From positions 13,950,001 through 14,014,000 of the forward strand of contig OZ059897.1 of the NCBI GenBank assembly GCA_964057225.1: a stretch of DNA of 64,000 nt. Direction: 5' to 3'. The position numbers were made by a program, and so were the translations under genes. The notes beneath the pieces are model-generated. The model did no database searches. It was given only the letters and a program-made list of their open reading frames with translations, and was not told the DNA's origin. Shown here one piece after another: positions 54,162 through 64,000 of the stretch (positions are counted from its first letter, which is position 1; each line of letters opens with the position of its first letter). Origin of the DNA: Auanema rhodensis. Lineage: Eukaryota > Nematoda > Chromadorea > Rhabditida > Rhabditidae.

Positions 54162-54711
54162 ATGGCTAAGGCTTCTAAAGCTACCAAGAAAGCTTCCCCA
54201 TCCAAGACCCCTATTAAGAAGTCCGGAAAAAAAACGAAGGTAATGTATATGCGAAGAATAATGAAGTAATGATAATGTTTAGGACCCCAATGCCCCTAAG
54301 CGCGCTATGTCTGCATTCTTCTTCTGGCTCAGTGAAAATCGTGATAGAATCAAGAAGCCCGGTATGGGAGTTTCTGATGTCGCCAAAGCTGCTGGTGTAG
54401 AATGGGGAAAACTTACTGACAAATCTGTAAGTTTTATTTTGTTTCTGTAATATTTTGCCTGCTCTCTAATGCTTTGCACATCAATGCTGACCTAGTCAGC
54501 ATTGAGGGCTGCAATATGACAGGGCGTCGCAGGAGGTCCCTCCGCGACACCTGCCACCGAGGGTTGGCCGCGACCACGCACTTCATTTAGCATTAGGCCA
54601 TCTCGTACTATACACAATAATTATAAGAGGTTCTTTCAGAAATGGGAAAAGAAGGCCAATGATGACAAGCAGCGTTATGAAAGTGAAATGACCGCTTACA
54701 AAAAGAAGTAA
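54162..54711 (+). CDS. hmg-1.1: Single HMG-box chromatin protein (HMGB-like, short)
   Basis: Binds and bends DNA without strong sequence preference, and acts in chromatin architecture. Exons are 54162-54239, 54283-54426 and 54640-54711, with all phases consistent. The 97-residue product has a Lys/Ser-rich N-terminus (MAKASKATKKASPSKTP) followed by one HMG box: KDPNAPKRAMSAFFFWLSEN, RDRIKKPGMGVSDVAKAAG, EWGKLTDKSKWEKKANDDK and RYESEMTAYKKK. There is no second box and no acidic tail, so it is shorter than vertebrate HMGB and similar to the small nematode HMG-1.1 type (name from memory). A TTTGTTTCAG acceptor lies 7 nt before the start codon, consistent with trans-splicing. The second intron (213 nt) contains the GC-rich structured block listed separately, whereas the first is only 43 nt. 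Neighbours jmjd-2 and malic enzyme repeat the C. elegans arrangement. Confidence 0.93.
54466..54596 (+). ncRNA. Cloverleaf-like GC-rich block in the HMG intron, candidate structured RNA
   Basis: A perfect 8-bp closing stem (CTAATGCT 54466-54473 with AGCATTAG 54589-54596) encloses three consecutive hairpins. H1 is 54481-54505 (11-bp perfect stem TCAATGCTGAC, loop CTA). H2 is 54520-54553 (CAGG, GTCGC and GGAG paired with CTCC, GCGAC and CCTG, loop GTCC). H3 is 54562-54575 (GGTTG with CGACC, loop GCCG). The block is GC-rich inside an AT-rich intron. It matches no snoRNA, snRNA or tRNA layout I know. A small palindromic transposable element is the main alternative, since AATGCT recurs in both H1 and the closing stem. 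Confidence 0.45.
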
Positions 54712-55007
54712 ATCTGATGTTCCCTTTAATTAATGTAGCCAGTGCTTCTATGATACTCACTATGTAAATATCGCTAGTGATTACTGAACTGACCCTATTG
54801 TTTAAAGACGTTGTTTCAACCCTAGTTTCAAATCACCCCTATGCTGTAGCATACCATTCCATGTAAGTCCGAAATGAACGTTAACGTCGAGATCTCCTTC
54901 AATATGATCAATAAAATATTGGTGGAAACCTTTGTTTTTCTTATATACTTACGAAACATAAAAAATAATTCATTAACAAGTACAAAGTAACAACAAAAAT
55001 CAACAAA

Positions 55008-56854
55008 TTATTGTAACAATTCTTTAGCGGCAAAATCATAAAGTTGAGCATTGATTAACTTCAACCTTTTGTTATCCTCGATTATAGCTTTAATTTTGGC
55101 CTCATCTAAATCTTCGATATCGACAGATGTACAGTCCATCTTTGATGGCGTCAGAGTAGCAGCAGATGTTTCTATTTGCTTCACTATATGAGGTTGCGCA
55201 GCAGCCTGCGGTCTAGATGATCTGGTGAGAAGAGTGTCTGCTAGACTAAAAGCTATGTTATTCCACCGGTCATCAGACTGAAAGAAAAGGCGTTTTGCTG
55301 CTACAGTAACAATCTCTGTACCTCAGTATTATGTTTTGCGTAAGAAGCATTGATTGGAATAGTTTTATTTTGCGAAACACCCTTTTGAAGCTCTAAAGAA
55401 GGTTTCCAATTGGTTGAATAATCTGCAGATGACAGTGTGATCCAATTGGGTATGAACTGGATAGTTGATATGGCTCCCCTCATATTACTGACCTGCACGC
55501 ATCTGCTATGTTATGAAGTAGACCAAGAAAAGTACAAACCTTCAAACATTGCCTACTAACAATATCCCAAATACAATATTTTCCTTCAATGTCACCAGAT
55601 GCTAATAGAGTACTATCACTATTAACTGCAAGAGCTTTAATTTCAACTGAATGGCCACGAAATATAGGAACGCGTTCATCCTTATCGTCCGTAGTTTGAA
55701 CAAGAATTTCATTTTTTCCAGCCTGAAATATATATATATATACTCTAGTTTAATCAATAATATTTTTATATTACTAAAGTATAGAGATTGATTTGGGCTA
55801 TATTTCCTGTATCGGATCCTAAAAATACACGAGTTTCAGCCAAATCAATGGCACAACTGGTTAGTGGACGATCAGCAGAGACCTATAAAGATATGATTAA
55901 TAAAATCAGCAAATTATAACTGTACCTTCAAAAGAGGGGCATCTAGAGAGATCGAATGAATAAAAGCTACATGATCTAAGCCACATGTCACAACCCTTGG
56001 ATTTAATCCGTGAGTTATAGCAATATCCATTATGTTATTCGAATGCGCTGTCCATGTTCTTATTGGATTCACTCTTTGGCCTCTATCAACGGCTATCAAA
56101 CTGAAACAATTTTATTCCAGTAATTTAGCACTTGGGATAATATCAGATTTGAATGATCCATAAGACTTACTCTGCAACCAAATATACGTTAATAGACCCA
56201 TCATTCGAAACAGCAAAAAGATACGAATCGTCATTTGATAAAACAATCTTAGTAATATTTTGATAAAACGCATCAACCACAGTCAGAAGTTCCCCTGATA
56301 CTAACTGTAGAAAATATACATTGATCTTGAAATCTATTAGAAAACTGACCAGCCATGCAAATATTTGAGTCCTAATTCCTGCAAATATTATGGAACCATC
56401 ACTATTGCTACACAAGCTTGATATCGCTCCTCCAACTACAGTTTTAACATGATATCTGTCCTTATTATGCACAGCAACGGCATGAACAATTGGACGATCC
56501 TTAATTGGTAGCAACAAGACTTCCCCCTGCTTTCCTGAAATATGTTACATTGAACATTGTTCTTATAATCCAGATTTAAACCAAGAGGTATAACAGAGGA
56601 TGCAGCTCCACCCTGAAGCTCTGATCCTTTATAGCTCCAACTAGAAACCCCAGTTCGTGGATCAACAACAATAGTTGAATAAGGATCAGCTGAAGCAGCG
56701 CTAAGTAGAAGCATCTAGGTTAAAAATTCGTTTGAACGTTTGGAAAAATGAAAACCTCTGCAGGTTTCACATAAGACGAAGCATTTCCAACAACTTCTGA
56801 GGAAGTACATTGTTTGTCGGTGTCATGGCAATTACTTTTTGATTTTTTCTTCAT
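55008..56854 (-). CDS. pro-1: WDR18/PRO-1-type WD40 protein, ribosome biogenesis
   Basis: In other eukaryotes WDR18 (Ipi3) works with PELP1/TEX10/LAS1L in the rixosome, processing ITS2 and maturing the 60S subunit. C. elegans PRO-1 also affects germline patterning (from memory). The minus-strand start at 56854 gives MKKKSKSNCHDTDKQCTSSE. Repeats follow: STIVVDPRTGVSSWSYKG, GEVLLLPIKDRPIVHAVAVH, AISSLCSNSDGSIIFAGI, VSGELLTVVDAFYQNITKI, LSNDDSYLFAVSNDGSINVY, IRTWTAHSNNIMDIAIT, VVTCGLDHVAFIHSI, FLGSDTGNIAQINL, RGHSVEIKALAVNSDSTLLA and YCIWDIVSRQCLKV. The tail ends in a short coiled-coil-like helix (IEDNKRLKLINAQLYDFAAK) after DIEDLDEAKIKAI, as in WDR18 proteins. TAA lies at 55008-55010. Several WD strand ends (CIWDI, HSNNIMDIA) are clear. 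It is complete, with introns about 45-60 nt. The stop lies 296 bp from the HMG stop, so the two genes converge. Confidence 0.86.
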
Positions 56855-58850
56855 ATCCTAGAAATTAATAAATTTTTAAACTGAATTCTGCGTAAGAACT
56901 TTAAATCATTAAATATATAATATATATAATTTCGAAATTTAATTTTTATTTAGAAGAAAGGAATTCATGAATTTAATTTGAGAATAAAACTGAAATTTTT
57001 ACAAATTTTCATTGCCTGCTTATTTGTATTGGAGCGCGCTTCATGTAAAAAATCAATAAAGCAATTTTTTAATCGAATACGATTAATCAGAAACGATGAA
57101 ACTCGTACTTCTAAATACAGTAACTATCACATAAAAAATAGCAGTAGCGCATTTTTCAATTAAATAAGTACTCAAGTCTCTTAATACCTGTGCACGGAGT
57201 TATTATTCATTTCAGAATAAATTTTCGTTGGATTGATCTAATGCTATTGATATATGTTATTATCTTACTCACTTTTTTCTCATTCATTATATTTCAAAAT
57301 GTCATTTTCAGAATAAATATGGATTGCTTTTAAGTATAAGAAAAAACCGACTGCTGAGCTATAAGACTCTCTAAAGAAAAGTTCAAACTACGTCTCTGCA
57401 TTACATATCTGACATTAAAAATAAGTCTACTGAACTGATCAGACTATGAAATGCTTCGGAATATTTTTGTATATTGATTGTTAAGTATTGCAGAAGTATT
57501 GCCTAGTATTGCCTAGTATTGTTAATATATGTATCAAATCAACACAATATGATGTTTTGTTGTTATACTAAATGTAGTTTCACGTTATGTTCTTAGTATT
57601 TGTTGTCAACCATTGTTAATAAAACTCTTTATTATATAAGATTGGTCATTTGTTTTAGCAAACTGGCCTACTTTTGAGTGTACAGTGCTATTCTTTGCAT
57701 TATTACTCCACAGGGAATGAGCAGAAAGAGACTTGGGTCATGTGTCACCTGTAGTACTTCCTTAAAGTATGGCAGACACTTTTGATCATCATTGTATTGC
57801 CCTAGTGCACGTCACATTAGATTGTAGGTTAGCTATTACCACGGAGCAAGATAAAGGGAAATTTACGCTCAGGTCGCACGTCGTTGTGACAATCCTGAGA
57901 ATAAAGCCTAATCCTAAGCATGACGGAAATATGAGTAATAACAATTGATAATTATATGTATATATATATATAATATAGAAGAAGATAATATTATTGATTT
58001 AATAAGTATTATATGACACTTAATCTCAATTCTAGCCAGAGGTGGAAGCTTGCTTTAAAATTTCATTTTGCGCTTAGCTAAATCCAGAGAACGGTTGTAT
58101 TATTAATGCTTTTCTCTTGAAGTGAACGAAATGTCGCGAAACGGTACTCTTCATCTAGAAGAATTAACAAAGAAACATGGCTTTTTCGAAAAGTGTTTAT
58201 CCAATTTTAGCAAAACTTTTTCTGCATGTGTTTCCCTTCTCTCTATTCGATTTGAGTATAAGCCAGAAGCAGTTCTCTCTAGCTAGACATTCCTTTTATC
58301 TCACTGCAATTCTCAAGAGAATCTCAAACGTTACCCTCAATTGACCAGATTGTTCCTCTAGGAGATCGAAAATACATGAAGCAGCAAGTCATTTCTTCAT
58401 TGTTCGCACAATGGAACCTAATCCGGAAAAGAGGGTGGGGTCGAAGTCAAGGTGATCTCAAATATCTGTGAGCTAAAACTTTCCGTACAGTCCTTTGACA
58501 GGGATAGCTTCAGGCGATACGAAAAAGCTTCGCTCACAAATATCCAGGGAAAGTGAAACAATTGTCCTTTATTCTCTTGAAACATAATTTATATCATTCC
58601 ATTTCTATTATTTGATGTTCATCATCAAAGCATAAGGTTCCTCTGTTCTTTCGTTTTTCTACAGTAATTTATCGCACACAATGCTTTTTGCTATTTATCA
58701 TTGTATTGCGTTTGTTTGTGAAGCATTTTATATAAAAGCTGGATTGCCTTCAATTTTACTTTATTTCCATGTTTTAAAGCTTTGATATTCTAAATATGAA
58801 TAAAAATATTTTCTCATATTCTATATTCCCAGATAGTTTTGGATATCAGA
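56855..58850. other. Divergent spacer between WDR18 gene and small secreted gene
   Basis: 2 kb holding both promoters. A less AT-rich patch at about 57700-57920 contains a hairpin at 57868-57899 (CTCAG-GTCGCA paired with TGTGAC-CTGAG). 58400-58560 is also mildly GC-rich. No coding exon was recognised. Confidence 0.4.
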
Positions 58851-59878
58851 ATGAAGTTGATACTTGCTGTACTGCTTACTTCGTTCTTTTCTTCAGTTTA
58901 CTGTGCCATTTCCAAGGAGCATCAAAAAGCTATTGAAGTAAGTAACATCGTCGTTTCTCATTAGAGTGTCACCTGTACCGTAGATATCTTCTTGACGCGA
59001 AAACTCAAGTATTTATCGGCCGTTTTGTTATCGAAAAGGATTCATTTTCCAAGAGTAAAATTCAAGAATTTCTTTTTAATTCAAGCAAAGTTTGCTTAAA
59101 TTCAATTATAAGCTGTCTAATATTTTTTATCCACAGAAAATTAAGAAATTAGTCTTTTTCTCTCCTTTGTTTCATTGCAAGCTTAAAAAAAACAGAACAG
59201 AGAATTTGAGAAGTTTAGATAGCTGAATGAATGCATGGTCAACTGAACAAACAAAAACATCCCACACGAATTAGCTCGTGTAGTGAAGTGAAACTCTGAT
59301 TTTGAAATGTTTGCTTGATCAAATTAAACTAAAGAAGTGTCAATTTTGAGGCTCACACTTTTCTACTTCGAAAAAATTCCCAATTATAGAATATTCTTGA
59401 ACATGCTGGTGATAAAACTGTATCAGCTATATTTTACGAAATAGAACAGGTAAATTATAATTTATATTCAAAATCATTTGTTTGATTCGACAGATCGTTA
59501 ATAAAATGGGAACCCAAGCTCAAGCTGACCATAAGAAATGGAAAGAAGACATCACTGCAGAGAATAATCAGAGAGAATTAGCTATGAAGGTATCAGAAAA
59601 GTCAATTAGGAACGCCTATAGCAAAGTGTCATTTCAGGAAGCTATGAGTCAACTTTCTCCTGAAGCTAGAGGCAGACTTATACGTATTATCCTTGTGAGT
59701 GCAACCTATTTAAGCTGGAAATGGTTTAAAAATATTTCAGGTTCAACAAAATGTAATTATGACGCAAAATGAAAAAAGAGAATTGTTGAGAAAAATCAAA
59801 TACGATATGGATGATACTATTAAGACAGAACTTCTCACCAAACTTCCAGAAAAAATTTTATTTACTACTGTTCTGTGA
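58851..59878 (+). CDS. Small secreted helical protein, possibly SXP/RAL-2 (DUF148) family
   Basis: The signal peptide is MKLILAVLLTSFFSSVYCAI. The mature part is Lys/Glu/Gln-rich and predicted helical: KEHQKAIE, ILEHAGDKTVSAIFYEIEQI, MGTQAQADHKKWKEDITAEN, REL, AMSQLSPEARGRLI, NEKRELLRKIKYDMDDTIKT and LLTKLPEKI. The cysteine-free helical layout and the Gln/Glu/LSPEA pattern resemble SXP/RAL-2 proteins, a nematode-specific secreted family known as antigens in parasites. The match is from pattern only. Exons include 58851-58937, 59390-59449 and 59494-59589, with the last ending in TGA at 59876-59878. A 48-nt GT-AG segment at 59590-59637 is stopless, so retention would add 16 residues. The function is unknown; fatty-acid binding and extracellular roles have been suggested for the family. 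Confidence 0.68.
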
Positions 59879-61146
59879 ACAATATTTATTGATGTATGAG
59901 AATCATATGATGTATTTATAAGAAATGTGATTATATACGGGACATTTTATAAATAAGTATTTTTTACTTTGTTTTTAATTGAATTTTGTTCGCAACAAAA
60001 AAGTCTAAAGGGTAGTAAAATATTGAAGAAGACATGGCAGACGGTAAATATGCACCTTCGTAATTTCTTATCGATAACGAGTTTCACGTGATTTTGGACA
60101 CAAATTTCATTTAAAATATTCTATTATGTGAAAAAAGCAACTATTACTCTAATGCAGGTTACAAACTTTGAGTATTTGAGCCAATTTATGAAGAATACAT
60201 TCAATATAATGATACAAAGTTTGTTTGTCAAATTAAGATGCAATATTTATATACCATTAACGTATTAGCGAATCTTAGGCGTAATGTTTAAATTAAAGAT
60301 TTATTGAACTCTATTATCATTGACTCTTCATTTTCAATTCAGGAAACAATTCATATATTTTTGTCCTCTTTTGACTCTCAATACCTCTTTCTATCAGAAT
60401 GATTACCTGCATTCTCAAGGTGTTATCTATTTGATGGTGTCAAATGTTTTCACGACTCAGTTAATTGCCTAACTTTAATAGCTCAGTCGTCTTGGGAAGT
60501 TCAGGAACAATGTTCAGAAATATCCACTCAAAAAATCTCAAATATGAATTTGTATCAAAGCCTGTACTGTATTTTTTTTCGTACATACTTAGTTATTATC
60601 AGCACTTATGTTACAAATTTATACCTTTTTATCCATTTTCAATGCACTGTAAGACTTGTTATTTTTTGCACTTATCTGGTACGTTCGGAGAAACAGTAAG
60701 TGTCAAACACAAATTAAGATATTTTTTTAGTTCTTGCTCTGTTATCTACATAAGCCGTCACAGATTATCATTTTAACATACACGGATTACAAGTAGTCCT
60801 GTTCTAATTCTACCCTTTAATCACCTATACCATCTCAATTCTTTCTTATCTTCCCCTACTCGTGGCTCTTCTTCCAAAAATTATCAGAGAACTGACGAAG
60901 TTAAGAAGCAGACTACCGAACAAGTAGATTAGCTCGCTCTTTTTCTTTCATTTGTATCTATCTAATGATTCCGACCTTATCTTTTTCACTGATTGGCGTA
61001 TTCATCCAACAGAATTCCTCTGAATTTTAGCTTCTTATTGTTTACAGCTTATATAAAGAGTTTTACAGCAAGTAGCTGCTTCGTTTACATTCCTAGAATT
61101 TTTCTACACTTATATTGTATTTCTTTATTCAACTATTTTTTTAGCG
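59879..61146. other. Intergenic, no gene seen
   Basis: 3' flank of the small secreted gene followed by the promoter region of the transporter. The 103-codon frame at 60465-60776 is Phe/Ser/Tyr-rich and lacks splice or family support. An acceptor-like TATTTTTTTAG ends 2 nt before the transporter start codon. Confidence 0.45.
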
Positions 61147-64000
61147 ATGACGGCTTCTGGACCTGACGGTTCTTCTGTCAAGAAGCGCGCTTCAACTGGG
61201 TCAACATCCTCAGGGCAACCTGACAATGACGGTGGTCGTAGCGAAAAAATGGGATTATTTGGAGCAATTTCTTACATCGTTGGTAATATTGTTGGATCGG
61301 GAATATTCATTACCCCTGGTTCAATTTTAAGTCAAGTCCATTCTGTAAGTCACATGAGCATTTGCACTTTCTGTGTTCTGCTAAAAATCGAAAACGGTAT
61401 CAGTTTTTTTGATAACGATGCATATATCTTCAATAGAACATGAACAAATGTCATTAATGATCTGCAGTAATGCGTTCAATCTGTTCGCACCACCACAGGG
61501 TGCCTGTTCATCAAACTTTTCTTTTGGGGAGCGTTTCTAATTTTCAAAGGAAACCATCATTGATTACGTAATTGTGATGAACAAATACTGGCTGTTTTGC
61601 GCTATACCCCGGATTTGAAAGTGTGGGGGGGGGGGGAATACTGCAAAACAGTCCAACGCTCTTCTGAACTATGATTTATGTTCTCTTCCTTCTATTCTGA
61701 AAATATGCGGAATATAATTTAAGGTTGGACTTTCTATGATAGTATGGATATTAGCAGCACTAATATCGATGTTGGGTAGTTTTTGCTATGTTGAATTAGG
61801 CACATCAATTAGAGTATCTGGTGGAGATTTCGCATACTTATGTTTCATGAAATGGTTTGATAAAAGAACATTGAAAATAATCTAGAGAATATCGTTCAGG
61901 TATCCCATTGCTTTTGCGTTCATGTCCATTGGATGCACAATAAACTATCCAGCAACGTTAGCTATCCAAGCTCAAACATTCTCCGAATATATTTTCAATG
62001 TACTCATATGCATTATATTCGTATACATTATATATTTTCACTTTCAAGGCGTTTGATGTTGAAATGGATGATAGTTCAGAATACTGGGCAAAAAAGCTTC
62101 TAGGATTCTCTCTAATCTGTAAGAAATTTATATAAACGTGAAAGATAAAAGGATATCAAAACTCTAGGGCTTCTTCTGTTCATGAACTTTTTCTCATTGA
62201 AAACGTTCGTCTCGCGATTCCAAATTGTTGTAATTTTTGCTAAAATAGCTGCTACTGGTTTAGTAATTGGAATAGGGTTCTATTACTTGATTTTCAAAGG
62301 TACGAATATTAGATGTATTCTGCATTTCAAAACAAAAATAAATCAGGTGATGTCGAGAATATAAAACAACCTTTTCACGGGACAACATTCACAATTGGAA
62401 CGTTCGTAAATGCTCTTTTTGCTGGTCTGTTCTCGTATGATGGTTGGGATATTCTCAATTTTGGTGCAGAAGAAATTGATAAACCAAAGAGGTATTTGAT
62501 TTAGCTTTTCCTGCATAATACTTTATTTCAGAACAATGCCATTGGCTATTGTTATTGGTATGGTGTGCATTGCCATTATATATGCCGCTGTTAACTTTGC
62601 ATACTTCATTGTTCTACCTGTATCGGTTATTGAGAGCAGTCCGGCAGTAGCTATGGTTAAATTTTTAATAAATTGTTTGAACAAATAAATTAATTTCAGG
62701 AGTTAGCCAAGCAAACTCTTGGAAAAGCAGCATTCATTATGCCAGTATTCGTTGCTCTTCTTCTTATTGGATCCCTCAATAGTACTATGTTCTCTGCTAG
62801 CAGGTATTTAAATGCTTCAAACTCCTTCAATAATATAAAAATGTGATGGAAAAGAGAAACGTAACAGAAAATAAGAAGTAAACATAATAATATATTACGT
62901 TTAAACCTAGGTGGACACGTGGTAGAAAATTGATAGCATATTTATCAACATGGAAAAGAGAAACATGAATATGGTTGATTGAAATCTTGAACAAAATTAT
63001 TAGCAGGGGAAGAATATAGGACCATAAAACTATCCCTGGAAACAGCCATTGGAAATCAACCGATCTGCATCCGACCAACATCGGAAATGAGAACGATGTC
63101 TGCGTCGAAAAGTAGCACTTGAATCCACAGAAAAATTATTATCGTTTTAATATTTGAATATAAGTTCCAACAAAGAGCATCTTATTTTTTGCAGATATCT
63201 GCAAGCTGTTGCAAAACAAGGTCATTTACCGTCAGCTATTAGTGGTCTAAATCCCATATGTGACTCCCCTCGAGTGGCGCTTTGTCTTCATGTAGATAAT
63301 TGAAAAGTAACATTATAATATTTATATTATATTTAGGTTTTGATTTCTATGGCTATCTCTTTTACTGGAAACCTTGATAATCTTATTAATTATGTTTCTT
63401 TTGCTCAATGGTCTCAACGTGCTATTACTATGATTATCGTCATGTATATAAAAATAAGGTATCTTATAGTATAAGAATATTGTGGAAATTTAAACTGTAG
63501 GCACGTACCAGTTCATCCAGATGGAATTAAAATGCCTTTCGTGATGCCAATGTTATTCTGCTTTGTATGTTCATCATTGGTGAGTGATTAGGAAAATATA
63601 AACCCGAACTATTATTTTAGGTAATTATCACAATCATTGAAAGCTTCAGCGAAGCAGCAGTTGGATTAGGTAACAAATTATCTAAAAAACAGTACTAAAA
63701 AATTAACTTAGGGATTCTACTTGGCGGTCTTATTGTATACCTAATCTTTGTTTGGGAAAGAACACTCTCATCAGTAAAAGCCTATAAAAAATTAATGGGA
63801 AGCATTGATGGTTCGTTCAAAGATTAATGCCCAAAAAACTCCGAAATTTCAGATAGTACAACCAAGTTCGCACAAATGGTTTTCAACGTTATGCCTGAAA
63901 GGTGTAATGAAGAAGATGCATCTCGGGCCATCGGTCACGTTCCTTCAGAGTCTGTTAAACATTTGGATGAATTGTCTGATTGTCAATCAGAGGACGGATC
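61147..64000 (+). CDS. SLC7/LAT-type amino-acid transporter, C-terminus cut by the window
   Basis: A multi-pass plasma-membrane exchanger light chain (APC superfamily, nematode aat genes). The N-terminus is cytoplasmic and Ser-rich (MTASGPDGSSVKKRAS). Membrane blocks in order are MGLFGAISYIVGNIVGSGIF with ITPGSIL (the unwound substrate-binding helix 1 motif), MIVWILAALISMLGSFCYVE, LGTSIRVSGGDFAYL, IAFAFMSIGCTINYPATLAI, LIWLLLFMNFFSLKTFVSRF, IAATGLVIGIGFYYLI, FVNALFAGLFSYDGWDILNF with GAEEIDKPKRTMPLAI, IYAAVNFAYFIVLPVSVI, FVALLLIGSLNSTMFSASR, LQAVAKQGHLPSAISGLNPI and ISMAISFTGNLDNLINYVSF. The usual 12-helix layout is nearly complete. The tail after NVMPERCNEEDASRAI is still open at 64000. Introns are mostly 45-60 nt, but the first (61346-61720) and the one after SASR (62804-63194) are about 380 nt. 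Most LAT proteins pair with a 4F2hc-like glycoprotein, but whether this one does cannot be told. Confidence 0.92.
61590..61654 (+). other. Intronic hairpin with C4/G-run loop in the transporter gene
   Basis: CTGTTTTGC (61592-61600) pairs with GCAAAACAG (61643-61651), and GG with CC extends the stem past a bulge. The loop holds CCCC and a run of 13 G that can pair further in. It is 65 nt in all. It could be an RNA structure, or chance in the first intron. Confidence 0.3.

Overview
The window is genomic DNA from a nematode, most likely a chromadorean (rhabditid-type) roundworm. Supporting signs are the AT-rich composition, very short introns (about 45-60 nt) with TTTTCAG-type acceptors, acceptor-like sites directly 5' of several start codons (consistent with spliced-leader trans-splicing), an astacin protease with EGF-CUB-ShK architecture, and a block of genes that from memory is also clustered on C. 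elegans chromosome II. The species cannot be named from sequence alone. All gene models were read by eye from splice signals and family conservation.

Left part, 0-22.5 kb. This is a gene-poor accessory-like stretch. It holds a decayed Tc1-family transposon with perfect 29-bp terminal inverted repeats (336-1038), a tiny basic protein (4710-4981), a small secreted protein (6065-6685, minus) and a GT10 fucosyltransferase (7201-9158, minus). After a 4.4-kb gene-free stretch come a membrane-anchored mucin-like protein with two long Thr/Pro/Ser arrays between vWA-like modules (13585-17446, minus), a secreted astacin metalloprotease (18012-20719, minus) and a divergent single-pass membrane protein (21483-22480, plus). 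Four of the six protein genes (secreted protein, fucosyltransferase, mucin-like protein, astacin) fit a secretory or cell-surface theme.

Middle, 22.5-38.3 kb. This is a 16-kb gene desert, pyrimidine-rich on the plus strand, with no convincing protein gene. It contains a hairpin at 28094-28173 whose 5' arm begins TGAGGTAGTATGTG, a let-7/mir-84-type microRNA, paired through G-U wobbles with a 3' arm. A second strong hairpin lies at 26671-26738 and a weaker one at 29922-29969. The desert may be a regulatory or pri-miRNA locus.

Right part, 38.3-64 kb. This is gene-dense and conserved: a RhoGAP protein with a possible cassette exon (38307-42143, plus), diphosphomevalonate decarboxylase (43516-44963, plus), malic enzyme (45231-47783, minus), a KDM4/JMJD2 histone demethylase (48649-52465, minus), a single-box HMG protein (54162-54711, plus), the WDR18/PRO-1 ribosome-biogenesis protein (55008-56854, minus), a small secreted protein resembling SXP/RAL-2 (58851-59878, plus), and an SLC7-type amino-acid transporter cut by the window end (61147-64000, plus). 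Intron 2 of the HMG gene contains a GC-rich block that folds on paper into a closing stem plus three consecutive hairpins, a possible structured RNA.

The most interesting non-protein signals are the let-7-family hairpin, the cloverleaf-like block in the HMG intron, and the duplicated mucin/vWA architecture.
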